In this document: positions 52,777 through 62,525 of the stretch, one piece after another
Layout of the letters: every line of letters begins with the position of its first letter
Numbering within the stretch: position 1 is the first letter of the stretch
Origin: Rhodobacter sp.
GTDB taxonomy: Bacteria > Pseudomonadota > Alphaproteobacteria > Rhodobacterales > Rhodobacteraceae
Direction: 5' to 3'
NCBI GenBank assembly: GCA_027487575.1
Contig: JAIYDJ010000027.1
Span: 1-64,000, forward strand
DNA: 64,000 nt
The notes under the pieces: generated by a model
What the model was told of the DNA's origin: nothing
Databases searched by the model: none
The model's input: only the letters and a program-made list of their open reading frames with translations
Made by a program: the position numbers and the translations under genes

Positions 52777-53850
52777 ATGGATACGCTGAAGGCCAAATAC
52801 CTGACCGGCATCGCCAACGCCGCCGATGAATCCGCCTTGGAGGACATCCGGCTGGCGGCCCTTGGCAAGAAGGGCGAGATCAGCGCCCTGATGGCGACAC
52901 TGGGCAAGATGGACCCGGATCAGCGCAAGGTGAGGGGGGCCGCGCTGAACGTCCTGAAGGACGAGATCGACGCAGCCCTGCGCGCCAAGAAGGCCGCACT
53001 GGCCGATGCCGCGCTGGACGCCCGGCTGCGCGCCGAATGGCTGGACGTGACGCTGCCCGCACGCCCGCGCCGCGTGGGGACCATCCACCCGGTCAGTCAG
53101 GTGATGGAAGAACTGACCGCAATCTTCGCCGACATGGGGTTCGCCGTGGCCGAAGGGCCGCAGGTGGAATCCGACTGGTACAACTTCGACGCGCTGAACA
53201 TTCCGCCCGAACACCCCGCCCGGCAAGAGCATGACACCTTCTTCATGCACCGTGCGCCCGGCGACAACCGCCCGCCGCATGTGCTGCGCACCCACACGAG
53301 CCCCGTGCAGATCCGCGCGCTGCAAACTCTGGGCACGCCGCTGCGGGTCATTGCCCCCGGCCGGGTCTACCGCATGGACATGGACCAGACGCATACCCCG
53401 ATGTTCCATCAGGTCGAAGGCATCGCCATCGACCGCGACATCAGCATGGCCAACCTGAAATGGGTGCTGGAAGAGTTCTGCCGGGCGTTCTTCGAGGTGG
53501 ACTCGGTGGAACTGCGATTCCGCGCCTCGCATTTCCCGTTCACCGAACCGTCGGCGGAAGTGGACATCCGCTGTTCATGGGAAGGCGGGCAGTTGAAGAT
53601 CGGACAGGGCGACAAGTGGATGGAAATCCTCGGGTCCGGCATGATGCACCCCAAGGTGCTGGCCGCGGCCGGGGTTGACCCGTCGCAATGGCAGGGCTTT
53701 GCCTTTGGCATGGGGATAGACCGGATCGCGATGCTGAAATACGGCATCCCCGACCTGCGCGCGTTCTTCGAATCCGACCTGCGCTGGCTCAGGCACTACG
53801 GCTTTGCCGCGCTGGACATGCCGGACTTGGCGGGCGGACTTTCGGCCTAA
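52777..53850 (+). CDS. pheS: Phenylalanine-tRNA ligase alpha subunit
   Basis: This 357-residue class II synthetase subunit has an N-terminal coiled coil ([19 protein letters not shown]). The catalytic domain has motif 1 in [17 protein letters not shown], motif 2 at [11 protein letters not shown] and [20 protein letters not shown], and motif 3 [18 protein letters not shown]. It pairs with PheT, whose gene is not directly downstream. The ATG at 52777 was chosen. Its 3' end overlaps the convergent rarA gene by 4 bases. Confidence 0.97.
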   Translation: MDTLKAKYLTGIANAADESALEDIRLAALGKKGEISALMATLGKMDPDQRKVRGAALNVLKDEIDAALRAKKAALADAALDARLRAEWLDVTLPARPRRVGTIHPVSQVMEELTAIFADMGFAVAEGPQVESDWYNFDALNIPPEHPARQEHDTFFMHRAPGDNRPPHVLRTHTSPVQIRALQTLGTPLRVIAPGRVYRMDMDQTHTPMFHQVEGIAIDRDISMANLKWVLEEFCRAFFEVDSVELRFRASHFPFTEPSAEVDIRCSWEGGQLKIGQGDKWMEILGSGMMHPKVLAAAGVDPSQWQGFAFGMGIDRIAMLKYGIPDLRAFFESDLRWLRHYGFAALDMPDLAGGLSA

Positions 53851-55169
53851 CCCTCGCCCTGCCGCTTGGCCCGCAGCTTGGCGAAATAGTCGATCCGCTT
53901 TTTCAGCTCCCTCTCGAACCCGCGTTCGGGGGGGACGTAGTAGACCGGGTGTTTCATGCCGTCGGGGAAGTAGGTCTGACCCGAAAAACCGTCTTCGGCG
54001 TCGTGATCATAGGCGTAGTCGGCCCCGTACCCGAGGTTCTTCATCAGCTTGGTCGGCGCGTTGCGGATGTGCAGGGGCGGCGGGTGGCTGCCCGTCTCGC
54101 GGGCTTGTGCGCGGGCGGCCTTGTAGGCCACGTAGACCGCATTCGATTTCGGCGCGAGCGCGAGGTAGACGACCGCCTGCGCCAGCGCAAGCTCGCCTTC
54201 AGGGCTGCCCAGACGTTCATAGGTCTGCCACGCGTCCAGACAGATGGCCTGCGCCTGCGGATCGGCCAGCCCGATATCCTCGACCGACATCCGGGTGATC
54301 CGGCGGGCGAGGAAGCGGGGGTCCTCTCCCCCCTCCAGCATCCGGGCGAACCAGTAAAGTGCTGCATCCGGATCGGACCCGCGCACCGATTTGTGCAGGG
54401 CCGAGATCAGGTTGTAGTGCTCCTCACCCGCCTTGTCGTACTTCGCGGCGCGGCGCATCAACCGGGTCGACAGCGCGTCGCGGTCCAGCGGCTCGGCAGT
54501 CTTCCAAGCCATGACCTGCTCGATCAGGTTCAAAAGCGCCCGGCCATCGCCATCCGCCATCTCGATCAGGGCCTCGCGCGCGTCACCGGTCAGGGGCAGC
54601 GCGCGCTGCAGGTCCTGTTCGGCGCGTTGGGCAAGCAGTTCCATGTCGGTCAGCGTCAAGCGTTCCAGAACGATCACCTGCGCCCGCGACAACAGGGCCG
54701 AGTTCAACTCGAAAGACGGGTTCTCGGTGGTCGCCCCGACCAGCAGGATCGTGCCATCTTCCATCACCGGCAGAAAGCCGTCCTGCTGCGCCTTGTTGAA
54801 CCGGTGGATTTCATCGACGAACAAGAGCGTGCCTTGCCCGTTCTGCCGCCGGAACCGGGCCGCATCGAACACCTTGCGCAGGTCCGGCACGCCGGTGAAG
54901 ATCGCGGATATCTGCACGAAGGCCAGATCGGTTTCCTCGGCCAAAAGACGCGCGATCGTCGTCTTGCCCACACCGGGCGGCCCCCACAGGATCAGGGATG
55001 ACAGGCTGCGCGCGGCCAGCATCGACCCGAGCGGGCCATCGGGGGCCAGTACGGCGGTCTGACCGATGACTTCGGACAGGGAGCGCGGGCGCAGCCGGTC
55101 CGCCAGCGGCTGACGGGCCGCGCTGGACGGGGCAGACGGCGCGGGGGATGTGTCGAAGAGATCGGCCAT
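53847..55169 (-). CDS. rarA: Replication-associated recombination protein RarA
   Basis: This 440-residue AAA+ ATPase acts at stalled replication forks. The N terminus is [11 protein letters not shown] then [20 protein letters not shown]. Walker A is [19 protein letters not shown], and Walker B is [18 protein letters not shown]. Sensor [11 protein letters not shown], and the C-terminal segments [20 protein letters not shown] and [15 protein letters not shown], are also present. The start is ATG 55169. It is convergent with pheS. Confidence 0.95.
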   Translation of the reverse strand: MADLFDTSPAPSAPSSAARQPLADRLRPRSLSEVIGQTAVLAPDGPLGSMLAARSLSSLILWGPPGVGKTTIARLLAEETDLAFVQISAIFTGVPDLRKVFDAARFRRQNGQGTLLFVDEIHRFNKAQQDGFLPVMEDGTILLVGATTENPSFELNSALLSRAQVIVLERLTLTDMELLAQRAEQDLQRALPLTGDAREALIEMADGDGRALLNLIEQVMAWKTAEPLDRDALSTRLMRRAAKYDKAGEEHYNLISALHKSVRGSDPDAALYWFARMLEGGEDPRFLARRITRMSVEDIGLADPQAQAICLDAWQTYERLGSPEGELALAQAVVYLALAPKSNAVYVAYKAARAQARETGSHPPPLHIRNAPTKLMKNLGYGADYAYDHDAEDGFSGQTYFPDGMKHPVYYVPPERGFERELKKRIDYFAKLRAKRQGEG

Positions 55170-55254
55170 GCAGAAGCTTACCCCCGCAGAAGCGCGGGGG
55201 AAAGATGCACCGCACGGGGGCCGGTCGGACAGACGCCATCCGGCCCACCGCCCT

Positions 55255-55842
55255 TCAATGCAGGATGGGGGCGCAATCCATCGCGACGCACTGATTGGCC
55301 ACGCCGCCGATATCAAGCACCGGCCCGGCGGCCGATGTCTTAAGCCCGATGCGCTGCATCCACCGGCTCCAGACATAGGGGCACAGACCGATCAGACGGG
55401 TCGCGCCCTGCTGTTGTGCCGCACTGACCATTTCGCCCATCAGGTCACGCTGCACCCGGCTGCGCAGGTGGCTGGGCACATCGCGCGCGATGAACACCCG
55501 GCTGGTTTCCCAGACCTGCGGGCTGACCGGCGCGGGTTCGTACAGCAAATCCTGCGGGATGGTGTCCAGCAGTCCCAGTTGCGCATCGCGGATCATGTAG
55601 GAGTAAAGCCCGCAGCGCGCCGTCGTCGGTGTAAGACGGATGCCCGCCAGCACCACGCCATTGTCATGCACCGCGATCCACCGGCTTTGCGGTGTGTCGT
55701 ACTGGTCGAACTCCATTCCGTCGACCTCGGGCAGATCCCATTTGCGCTGCACGATGAAGGACTCGCGGCGGGCGCGAAGAACGTTTGTGAACAGGGCGCC
55801 GTGGGCGTGCATGTTCATGAAGGAAAGGGTAGTGCACTGCAT
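55255..55842 (-). CDS. Acyl-homoserine-lactone synthase (LuxI family)
   Basis: This 195-residue autoinducer synthase makes an N-acyl-homoserine lactone from S-adenosylmethionine and acyl-ACP. The conserved LuxI residues are visible: Arg25, Phe29 and Trp35 (RARRESFIVQRKWDLPEV), Asp46/Asp49 in EFDQYD, and Arg69 in AGIRLTPT. The Glu/Arg pair is in WETSRVFIARD. Acyl chain length cannot be inferred. It lies 48 bases downstream of the luxR-type gene on the same strand; GGAG precedes its ATG. Confidence 0.92.
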   Translation of the reverse strand: MQCTTLSFMNMHAHGALFTNVLRARRESFIVQRKWDLPEVDGMEFDQYDTPQSRWIAVHDNGVVLAGIRLTPTTARCGLYSYMIRDAQLGLLDTIPQDLLYEPAPVSPQVWETSRVFIARDVPSHLRSRVQRDLMGEMVSAAQQQGATRLIGLCPYVWSRWMQRIGLKTSAAGPVLDIGGVANQCVAMDCAPILH

Positions 55843-55890
55843 GGTATTCTCCAGCTGGGTTAAGAAACCTTCAACAGCCGGGATGACCTT

Positions 55891-56502
55891 TCAGAGGAGC
55901 TTGTACTCCTGTGCTCTTTGGATCGCCTCGGCTGTTGTTCGGCAAAGGAGCTTGTCGCGCGCCGTCTTCAGACGGGCCTTCAGCGCACTTTCCGAAATTC
56001 CCAGTTGTGCAGCGGCCTCCGCATGGCGGAAGCCCTTGGCGATCAGCCGCAAGGCAGCCGCTTGCGGGCCGGAAAGACGCTCCTGTGGGGTTGTTTCACG
56101 GTGCAGCACGCGGACAAGATCCGAGATGGAGGCGATTTCCGCGTCGGAGAATTCGCGATCGTCGCGGGCAAAGCCGCCGATGCTGCGCGAGGATGTCGGA
56201 CCTTCGGAAACCGCGATGCCGTATTTCAATCCGAACGCGGCCGCCTGACCCATCACGTTGTGCGGATCGGGGAAGGTCAGCGCGCTCCACCGGATGGTGC
56301 CCTCGGTGCTGAAACCCCAGGATACCAGCGGGTCGCACAGCATGTAGCCGCGGCTGGTGTAGATCTCGATCCATGCCGGATCATAGGTCTGGACCATCAC
56401 ATGTGCCGATGCAAACCGGATGTGCAGACCCAAAGCGTACCCTTTCGGAGACAGCTGCGTCAGCCGCTCCAACCCCAATTCCAAACCGACTGCTCTTGCC
56501 AT
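55891..56502 (-). CDS. LuxR family autoinducer-binding transcription regulator
   Basis: This 203-residue protein has an N-terminal autoinducer-binding domain (LHIRFASAHVMVQTYDPAWI, then SRGYMLCDPLVSWGF). A C-terminal helix-turn-helix follows (IAKGFRHAEAAAQLGISESA then LKARLKTARDKL). It probably senses the product of the adjacent LuxI-type synthase and regulates it. The usual LTxRE entry of the DNA-binding domain reads LSGPQAAAL here, so the first helix is divergent. No clear lux box was found by eye upstream. Confidence 0.88.
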   Translation of the reverse strand: MARAVGLELGLERLTQLSPKGYALGLHIRFASAHVMVQTYDPAWIEIYTSRGYMLCDPLVSWGFSTEGTIRWSALTFPDPHNVMGQAAAFGLKYGIAVSEGPTSSRSIGGFARDDREFSDAEIASISDLVRVLHRETTPQERLSGPQAAALRLIAKGFRHAEAAAQLGISESALKARLKTARDKLLCRTTAEAIQRAQEYKLL

Positions 56503-56642
56503 CCAAACTCAACCATACACCACAATGTCCGTCACTGCTTCATCGAGGGGTTGCAGATCAGGGGGGGGCGAGTCAACGGCCAAGCAACGGATTCCACCCG
56601 GCACATGCAGATTCTGTGGCAATCGCCGGATTGCGAATCGAA

Positions 56643-56669
56643 AAAAGCCCGCCGGGCAGGCGAGCTTTT
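56643..56669 (-). terminator. Rho-independent terminator of the rpoA-rplQ operon
   Basis: On the minus strand, AAAAGCTCGCC pairs with GGCGGGCTTTT (one mismatch) around a 5-nt loop, followed by more T. It lies 38 bases after the rplQ stop codon. Confidence 0.8.
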
Positions 56670-56706
56670 CACATTCCTTAACAGAATGTTAACAGGGGAA
56701 GGTCGA

Positions 56707-57126
56707 CTACTCGTCAGCCGCTTCGTATGCTGCCACGCGGGCCTTGTCACCAGCGCCCTTGGCCGAAGTGTCGCGGTCGACGAATTCGATGATCGCCATC
56801 GGGGCCATGTCGCCATAGCGGAAGCCCGCCTTCAGCACGCGCACGTAGCCGCCCTGACGGGTGGCGTAGCGCGGCCCCAGAATGGCGAACAGGCGCTCGG
56901 TGTGGATGTCCTGCTTCAGCTGGGCATGGGCCTGACGGCGCGCGTGCAGGTCGCCGCGCTTTGCGAGCGTGATCAGCTTTTCGATGATCGGACGCAATTC
57001 CTTGGCCTTGGGCAGGGTCGTCTTGATCTGTTCGTGTTCGATCAGCGAACCCGCCATGTTGGCGAACAGCGCCTTGCGGTGTTCGTGGGTCCGGTTCAGT
57101 TTGCGGTAACCGCTGGAGTGACGCAT
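56707..57126 (-). CDS. rplQ: 50S ribosomal protein L17
   Basis: This 139-residue protein begins [20 protein letters not shown] and has [20 protein letters not shown] then [20 protein letters not shown], the L17 signature. It sits at the peptide-exit rim. It is the last gene of the alpha operon, 135 bases after rpoA. Confidence 0.97.
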   Translation of the reverse strand: MRHSSGYRKLNRTHEHRKALFANMAGSLIEHEQIKTTLPKAKELRPIIEKLITLAKRGDLHARRQAHAQLKQDIHTERLFAILGPRYATRQGGYVRVLKAGFRYGDMAPMAIIEFVDRDTSAKGAGDKARVAAYEAADE

Positions 57127-57261
57127 GGGATTTCCTAACGTGTGTTTTGCTTTGTCCGGCGGGGCCTACGTGTGGCCCCGCTCACCTTGGGCTTGCGCCA
57201 GTCATTCCCCGGCATCCCGGGCATTTTCGCGTAGGATGGGCAATACTGCCCATCCTGCTTT

Positions 57262-58278
57262 TCAGAACTGATCTTCGAACCGCTTGGCCAGATCCTCGAT
57301 GTTTTCCGGCGGCCAGTCTTCGACTTCCATGCCCAGATGCAGACCCATGCCCGACAGCACTTCCTTGATCTCGTTCAAGGACTTGCGGCCGAAGTTGGGG
57401 GTGCGCAGCATTTCGGCTTCGGTTTTCTGGATCAGATCGCCGATGTACACGATGTTGTCGTTCTTCAGACAGTTGGCCGAACGGACCGACAGTTCCAGCT
57501 CGTCAACCTTCTTCAGAAGCAGCGGGTTGAACTCCAGCCCGGCGTCGATTTCGCCCAGCTTGGCCGATTCCGGCTCGTCGAAGTTCACGAAGATCGACAG
57601 CTGGTCCTGCAGGATGCGCGCGGCATAGGCCACGGCATCGTCGGGCGTCAGACTGCCGTCGGTTTCGATCCGCATCGTCAGGCGGTCATAGTCCAGCACC
57701 TGGCCCTCGCGGGTCGGGGTGACTTCGTAGCTGACCTTCTTGACGGGCGAATAGATCGCGTCGATCGGAATCAGGCCGATGGGCGCATCCTCGGGGCGGT
57801 TCTTGTCGGCGGCGACATAGCCCTTGCCGGTATTCACGGTCAGTTCCATGAACACATCGGCGCCGTCGTCCAGATGGCAGATCACATGGTCCTTGTTCAG
57901 AACCTCGATCCCGTTCGTTTCGGAAATGTCGCCCGCCGTCACGACGCCGGGACCCTTGGCAGAGATCGACAGGCGCTTCGGCCCTTCGACATCCATCTTG
58001 AGGCTGACGCCCTTGAGGTTCAGAACGATGTCGGTCACGTCTTCACGCACGCCGGCCACGCTGGAAAACTCGTGCAGGACGTTGTCGATCTGCACGCTGG
58101 TGATGGCCCCGCCCTGCAGCGACGACATCAGCACGCGGCGCAGGGCGTTGCCAAGCGTCAGACCGAACCCGCGTTCCAGCGGCTCGGCGATGACGGTGGC
58201 GGTGCGCTGTGCGTCCGGCCCCGACTTCACCACCAACTGCGTCGGTTTGATCAGTTCTTGCCAATTCTTATGGATCAT
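57262..58278 (-). CDS. rpoA: DNA-directed RNA polymerase subunit alpha
   Basis: At 338 residues this is the standard length. The N-terminal dimerisation domain has [20 protein letters not shown] and [20 protein letters not shown]. The C-terminal domain, which contacts activators and DNA, has [20 protein letters not shown] and [19 protein letters not shown]. The ATG at 58278 has GGAGG seven bases upstream; the longer frame starting MNGGDS is not used. Confidence 0.98.
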   Translation of the reverse strand: MIHKNWQELIKPTQLVVKSGPDAQRTATVIAEPLERGFGLTLGNALRRVLMSSLQGGAITSVQIDNVLHEFSSVAGVREDVTDIVLNLKGVSLKMDVEGPKRLSISAKGPGVVTAGDISETNGIEVLNKDHVICHLDDGADVFMELTVNTGKGYVAADKNRPEDAPIGLIPIDAIYSPVKKVSYEVTPTREGQVLDYDRLTMRIETDGSLTPDDAVAYAARILQDQLSIFVNFDEPESAKLGEIDAGLEFNPLLLKKVDELELSVRSANCLKNDNIVYIGDLIQKTEAEMLRTPNFGRKSLNEIKEVLSGMGLHLGMEVEDWPPENIEDLAKRFEDQF

Positions 58279-58398
58279 GCTGTCGCCTCCATTCATGTCC
58301 GCTGCCCATGTCCCGTAAGCGGCAGACGCCCGAGGTTCCGGAAAAATGCGAATACCGGTCCGCGCGAGAACCGCGCGGACCGGTTGATACCTTGTAAG

Positions 58399-58794
58399 TT
58401 AGACCCGGCGGCGCTTTGGCGGACGGCAGCCATTGTGGGCCAGCGGCGTGACGTCACGGATCGAAGTGATGTTGAAACCGACGGCGGCCAAAGCCCGCAG
58501 CGCCGATTCACGGCCCGAACCCGGACCCTGCACTTCGACTTCCAGCGTCTTCACGCCGTGCTCTTGCGCCTTCTTGCCCGCATCTTCTGCGGCCATCTGC
58601 GCGGCATAGGGCGTCGACTTGCGCGAGCCCTTGAACCCCATCGTGCCCGAGGACGACCAGGAAATCGCGTTGCCCTGCACGTCAGAGATCAGTATCTTGG
58701 TATTGTTGAACGAAGAGTTCACATGCGCCACACCAGCGGCAATGTTCTTGCGCTCTTTTTTCTTGGTGCGGGCGGCTTTGGTATCGCGTGCCAT
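58399..58794 (-). CDS. rpsK: 30S ribosomal protein S11
   Basis: This 131-residue protein has [20 protein letters not shown] and [20 protein letters not shown]. The C terminus [17 protein letters not shown] is the S11 signature. It lies between rpsM and rpoA. Confidence 0.98.
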   Translation of the reverse strand: MARDTKAARTKKKERKNIAAGVAHVNSSFNNTKILISDVQGNAISWSSSGTMGFKGSRKSTPYAAQMAAEDAGKKAQEHGVKTLEVEVQGPGSGRESALRALAAVGFNITSIRDVTPLAHNGCRPPKRRRV

Positions 58795-58806
58795 GGGTGC
58801 CCCTCC

Positions 58807-59175
58807 TTATTTCTTCTTGCCAGCGATGGCTTTGGCGGGGCCCTTGCGGGTGCGGGCGTTCGTATGGGTGCGCTGACCGCGAACCGGAAGGCCCTTGCGG
58901 TGGCGCAGGCCGCGGTAGCAGCCCAGATCCATCAGCCGCTTGATGTTCATCGAAGTTTCGCGACGCAGGTCACCTTCGACCGTGTAGTTCGCGTCGATGT
59001 GTTCGCGGATCGCCAGAACTTCGGCGTCGGTCAACTGGTTGACGCGGCGCGCCTGGTCGATGCCGACAGCCGTGCAGATCAGGTCCGCGATATGCGGGCC
59101 GATTCCGGTGATGTAGGTCAGTGCGATGGGAACCCGCTTTGCAGTGGGTATGTTGACGCCAGCAATACGTGCCAA
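58807..59175 (-). CDS. rpsM: 30S ribosomal protein S13
   Basis: This 122-residue protein begins [20 protein letters not shown] and has [10 protein letters not shown] and [20 protein letters not shown]. It contacts tRNA and L5 at the subunit interface. A candidate promoter lies upstream at 59317-59345, so the rpsM-rpsK-rpoA-rplQ part may be transcribed on its own. Confidence 0.98.
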   Translation of the reverse strand: MARIAGVNIPTAKRVPIALTYITGIGPHIADLICTAVGIDQARRVNQLTDAEVLAIREHIDANYTVEGDLRRETSMNIKRLMDLGCYRGLRHRKGLPVRGQRTHTNARTRKGPAKAIAGKKK

Positions 59176-59316
59176 ACGTGTCTTCCTTTTCGTTGCGGTT
59201 CCGTAATCCCAGAACCTTTTTTCACAACTGCACCCTGAACCGGTTGTCCGGAGTGCGCTTAACTCTCGATGCAGGGAGTGCCCGAATCCGAGGACGATTC
59301 CCTTGCGGGACGCTGT

Positions 59317-59345
59317 GCTTTATGGTCTTTCGCCGCAATCGTCAA
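59317..59345 (-). promoter_or_regulatory. Candidate sigma70 promoter for the rpsM-rplQ genes
   Basis: TTGACG (-35, 59345-59340) and TAAAGC (-10, 59322-59317) are separated by 17 bases on the minus strand, about 140 bases upstream of rpsM. The -10 match is weak. Confidence 0.35.
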
Positions 59346-59359
59346 GGGCGACTCAACCT

Positions 59360-60013
59360 TTAATCACGCCTGTCAAGAACTTTCGCAACCGCCGCCGCAA
59401 CCTGGTCGATTTCGTCCAGCGCATCCACCGCGTGCAGCTGGCCCTTGCAGTAGTAGTACCCAAGCAATGGCGATGTTTTCTTGTAGTATTCCATCAGACG
59501 GGTTTTCAGAGCGTCTTCGGTGTCATCCGCGCGACGCTTTAGGTTGGTCGAACCGCAGGCATCGCAGACGCCGACGCGGGCCGTTGGCCGCGTGGTGTCG
59601 TGATACACTTCGCCACAGGTGCCACAGGTGTAGCGACCGGTAATCCGCGCCACCAGCACCGCGTCATCGACCTGAAGCTCGATTGCCGCGCTCAATGTCT
59701 GTCCGGTCCTGGCCAGCAGGTCCCCCAGGGCATCCGCCTGCTTCAGCGTGCGGGGAAAACCGTCAAAGATGAACCCGCCCTGCACCGGGCCGGTCAGCTT
59801 TTCCTCGATCAGCCCGATGACGATCTCGTCGGTGACAAGCCCGCCACGGTCCATCACATCGGCCACGACCCGCCCCATTTCGGTGCCGGAAGAGCGTGCC
59901 TCGCGCAGCATGTCACCGGTGGACAACTGCACCATCTGGCGTTCGTCGACCAGCCGTTTCGCCTGCGTGCCCTTGCCTGCACCGGGCGGCCCCAGAAGAA
60001 TGATGTTTGGCAT
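59360..60013 (-). CDS. adk: Adenylate kinase
   Basis: This 217-residue enzyme interconverts AMP, ADP and ATP. The P-loop is [16 protein letters not shown], and the AMP-binding segment [11 protein letters not shown] and [14 protein letters not shown] are clear. The lid carries four Cys ([10 protein letters not shown] and CDACGS) that bind zinc, as in many Gram-positive and alphaproteobacterial enzymes. It lies between secY and rpsM, the usual place in these operons. Confidence 0.97.
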   Translation of the reverse strand: MPNIILLGPPGAGKGTQAKRLVDERQMVQLSTGDMLREARSSGTEMGRVVADVMDRGGLVTDEIVIGLIEEKLTGPVQGGFIFDGFPRTLKQADALGDLLARTGQTLSAAIELQVDDAVLVARITGRYTCGTCGEVYHDTTRPTARVGVCDACGSTNLKRRADDTEDALKTRLMEYYKKTSPLLGYYYCKGQLHAVDALDEIDQVAAAVAKVLDRRD

Positions 60014-60022
60014 GGATCGACC

Positions 60023-61384
60023 CTATCGCCGGGCCGGGGGCGGCTTCGGCCCCGTGCGTTTCTTGCCCCGCAGTTGCGACTTCTCGATCAGCCCTTCGTA
60101 CTGATGCGCCAGAAGGTGCGACTGGACCTGATTGATGGTGTCCATCGTCACCGACACCACGATCAGCACCGATGTACCCCCGAAGTAGAACGGAACCGCA
60201 AACTCGCTGCGCAGGATTTCCGGCAGCATGCAGACAGCGGCAAGGTAGGCAGACCCCAGAACCAGAATGCGGTTGACCACATATTCAAGGTACTCTTCCG
60301 TCTTCTTGCCGGGCCGTATTCCTGGAATGAACCCGCTCTGGTTCTTCAGGTTGTCGGCCACCTCTTCCACCTTGAAGGCCACGTTGTAAGTGTAGAAATA
60401 GGCGAAAAAGACGATCATCCCCGTGAAGAACAGCAGGTTCAACGGCTGACCCGGTCCGAAATAGGCAAGGATGGTCGACAGGATGCCGCCGCCCGACTGC
60501 CCCGAGAAGGTGGCAAACGAGGTCGGAAGAAGCAGAAGGGACGAGGCGAAGATCGCGGGGATGACACCGGCCGGGTTGACCTTGATCGGCAGATGCGACG
60601 ATCCGCCGTCATAGACCTTCATGCCGACCTGGCGGCGCGGGTACTGGATGTTGATCTTGCGCAGGGCGCGCTCCATGAACACGACAAACGCAATGGTCGC
60701 GACCACCAGCACCAGCACACCCAGAATGACCGGGGTCGAAATCGCGCCCGACCGGCCCTGGCTGAAGAACTGCGCAAGGGCGGCAGGAATCTCGGCGATG
60801 ATGCCGACAAAGATGATCAGCGAAATCCCGTTGCCGATGCCGCGCGCGGTGATCTGTTCGCCCAGCCACATCAGGAACATCGTCCCGCCCACCAGCGTGA
60901 TCACGCAGGCCAGCTTGAAGAACAGCCCCGGATCATGTGCAAGACCACCAGCCTCCAGCGAGGCCGCAATCGCCCAACCCTGAAAAACCGCCAGAAACAC
61001 CGTGCCATAGCGGGTGTACTGGTTCATCTTCTTGCGGCCCGCGTCGCCCTCTTTCTTCAACTGCTCCAGCGCCGGGACCATCGACCCCAGAAGCTGCACG
61101 ATGATCGAGGCCGAGATGTAGGGCATGATGCCAAGGGCGAAGATCCCCATGCGGCTGATCGCGCCGCCGGTGAACATGTTCAGGATGCCGCCGATGCCGG
61201 CCCCGGCGCTTTCCATGAACTCGCGCAGGGCAAGCCCGTCGATGCCGGGAACCGGGATGTAGGTACCAAGGCGGTAGACCATCAGCAACAGGATGGTGAA
61301 GAAAATTCGGGCCCGAAGGTCGGTCGCCTTGCCGAGTGCACCCCAGCTCAGGTTCGCCGCCATTTGCTCTGCAGCAGATGCCAT
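60023..61384 (-). CDS. secY: Protein translocase subunit SecY
   Basis: This 453-residue channel subunit of the SecYEG translocon has about ten membrane segments. ARIFFTILLLMVYRLGTYIP starts helix 1. The plug region GGILNMFTGGAISRMGIFAL is followed by YISASIIVQLLGSMVPALEQ and LLFFTGMIVFFAYFYTYNVA. It ends in a basic, Pro-rich tail. It is 9 bases from adk and downstream of rplO. Confidence 0.98.
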   Translation of the reverse strand: MASAAEQMAANLSWGALGKATDLRARIFFTILLLMVYRLGTYIPVPGIDGLALREFMESAGAGIGGILNMFTGGAISRMGIFALGIMPYISASIIVQLLGSMVPALEQLKKEGDAGRKKMNQYTRYGTVFLAVFQGWAIAASLEAGGLAHDPGLFFKLACVITLVGGTMFLMWLGEQITARGIGNGISLIIFVGIIAEIPAALAQFFSQGRSGAISTPVILGVLVLVVATIAFVVFMERALRKINIQYPRRQVGMKVYDGGSSHLPIKVNPAGVIPAIFASSLLLLPTSFATFSGQSGGGILSTILAYFGPGQPLNLLFFTGMIVFFAYFYTYNVAFKVEEVADNLKNQSGFIPGIRPGKKTEEYLEYVVNRILVLGSAYLAAVCMLPEILRSEFAVPFYFGGTSVLIVVSVTMDTINQVQSHLLAHQYEGLIEKSQLRGKKRTGPKPPPARR

Positions 61385-61486
61385 ATCCGGTCTCTTTCAA
61401 GAACAGCGCCGCCAGACCAGTTTCCGGTCGGCGGCGCGGGAAAACTAGGAAATGATGTAAGCGGTCGGAAGGCCGCTCACAACCTC

Positions 61487-61984
61487 TTAATCCTTCTTGC
61501 GCACCGACTTGCCATGCGGTTCCAGAACCGGCGCGGTGGTCAGAGTGCCGCCCGCGGCCGCAACGGCCTCGATCGCAGCCGCCGAAGCGCCCGTCACGTG
61601 CAGCTTGACCGCTGCGGTGATCTCACCCTTGTTCAACACGCGGATGCCGTCCCGCTTGTGGCCGGTGATGCCGGCCGCGATCAGAACGTCCTCGGTGATG
61701 TCGGCGCTGATGTCGAGCTTGCCCGCATCGACGAACTTCTGGATCAGGCCAAGGTTGATGATGGCAAAGCGCAACTGGTTCGGCTTGTTGAAGCCGCGCT
61801 TGGGCAGGCGGCGATACAGCGGCATCTGGCCGCCTTCGTATCCGCCGATGGCCACGCCCGAACGGGACTTCTGACCCTTGATCCCGCGCCCTGCGGTCTT
61901 GCCCTTGCCCGAACCCGGACCACGCGCCACGCGCTTTTGCTTTTTGGCGGCACCGGGGTTGTCGTGCAGTTCATTCAGTTTCAT
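61487..61984 (-). CDS. rplO: 50S ribosomal protein L15
   Basis: This 165-residue protein begins [20 protein letters not shown] and has [20 protein letters not shown] and [20 protein letters not shown]. The length is a little over the common 145-160 because of the C-terminal end GKSVRKKD. It is separated from rpmD by about 540 bases holding an oppositely oriented small gene, so it probably has its own promoter. Confidence 0.97.
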   Translation of the reverse strand: MKLNELHDNPGAAKKQKRVARGPGSGKGKTAGRGIKGQKSRSGVAIGGYEGGQMPLYRRLPKRGFNKPNQLRFAIINLGLIQKFVDAGKLDISADITEDVLIAAGITGHKRDGIRVLNKGEITAAVKLHVTGASAAAIEAVAAAGGTLTTAPVLEPHGKSVRKKD

Positions 61985-62237
61985 GTCGCATTCTCCTTTG
62001 CCGGAACTGTCCCTGCTGCGACGGCGGGGGCAAACACGGCGTTTCTTGTTGATTCTGTGACACGGGGTGCCACCGGAGGCGTATAGTGCAGCGTCCGTCA
62101 CCCGGCAAGCGCCGTTGCGCCCAGGATCACCGTCCCCGCCGCCAGATTGATGCAATCACGCGAACAAACTTTGCCGCCGGGAGTTTTACATCCGGAAGCA
62201 TCACATGAACCCATCGCTTCCCCAGGAGGAGAGTATC

Positions 62238-62390
62238 ATGGCCAACAACCAGAAACAGTCCGGTCAGGGCAAGGTCAAGGACCCGCAGAACGATCAGCGC
62301 CTGAAGGACAACGAAGGCGGCACGCAGGGTCAGGGACAGGTCAAGGACCCGAAGAACGATGGTCGGCTGAAGGAAAACCGCGACAAGTAA
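62238..62390 (+). CDS. Small hydrophilic protein with an internal KDPxNDxRLK repeat
   Basis: This 50-residue, highly charged protein starts at ATG 62238 behind a strong AGGAGGA site. It contains the repeated unit VKDPQNDQRLKDN and VKDPKNDGRLKEN linked by GGTQGQGQ. No hydrophobic segment and no Cys are present, so it is likely intrinsically disordered. It lies on the plus strand, opposite to the surrounding ribosomal genes, and has its own terminator. I do not recognise a named family; the build recalls small stress-induced hydrophilic proteins. Confidence 0.7.
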   Translation: MANNQKQSGQGKVKDPQNDQRLKDNEGGTQGQGQVKDPKNDGRLKENRDK

Positions 62391-62423
62391 GCGGTTCCGA
62401 CCATCAGGTCAGACATGCGACGC

Positions 62424-62456
62424 GGCCGCCCCCGTTCCGGTGGGGCGGCCTTTTTT
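62424..62456 (+). terminator. Rho-independent terminator of the small KDPxND gene
   Basis: A 9-bp GC stem (GGCCGCCCC with GGGGCGGCC) is followed by six T, 34 bases after its stop codon. Confidence 0.85.
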
Positions 62457-62472
62457 GTGAGGACCCCGATGC

Positions 62473-62501
62473 AAAAAGCCCCGGGTCATCCCCGGGGCTT
62501 T
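62473..62501 (-). terminator. Rho-independent terminator facing rpmD
   Basis: An 11-bp stem (AAAGCCCCGGG with CCCGGGGCTTT, loop of 5) is followed on the minus strand by T residues, 25 bases after the rpmD stop. It would end transcripts coming from rplF-rplR-rpsE-rpmD. Confidence 0.8.
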
Positions 62502-62525
62502 GCATCTGATCGCTGCGGATGTAGG

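Noticed and set aside
59600-62086. 828-residue plus-strand open frame
   Set aside because: It is antisense to adk, secY and rplO, whose identities are certain.
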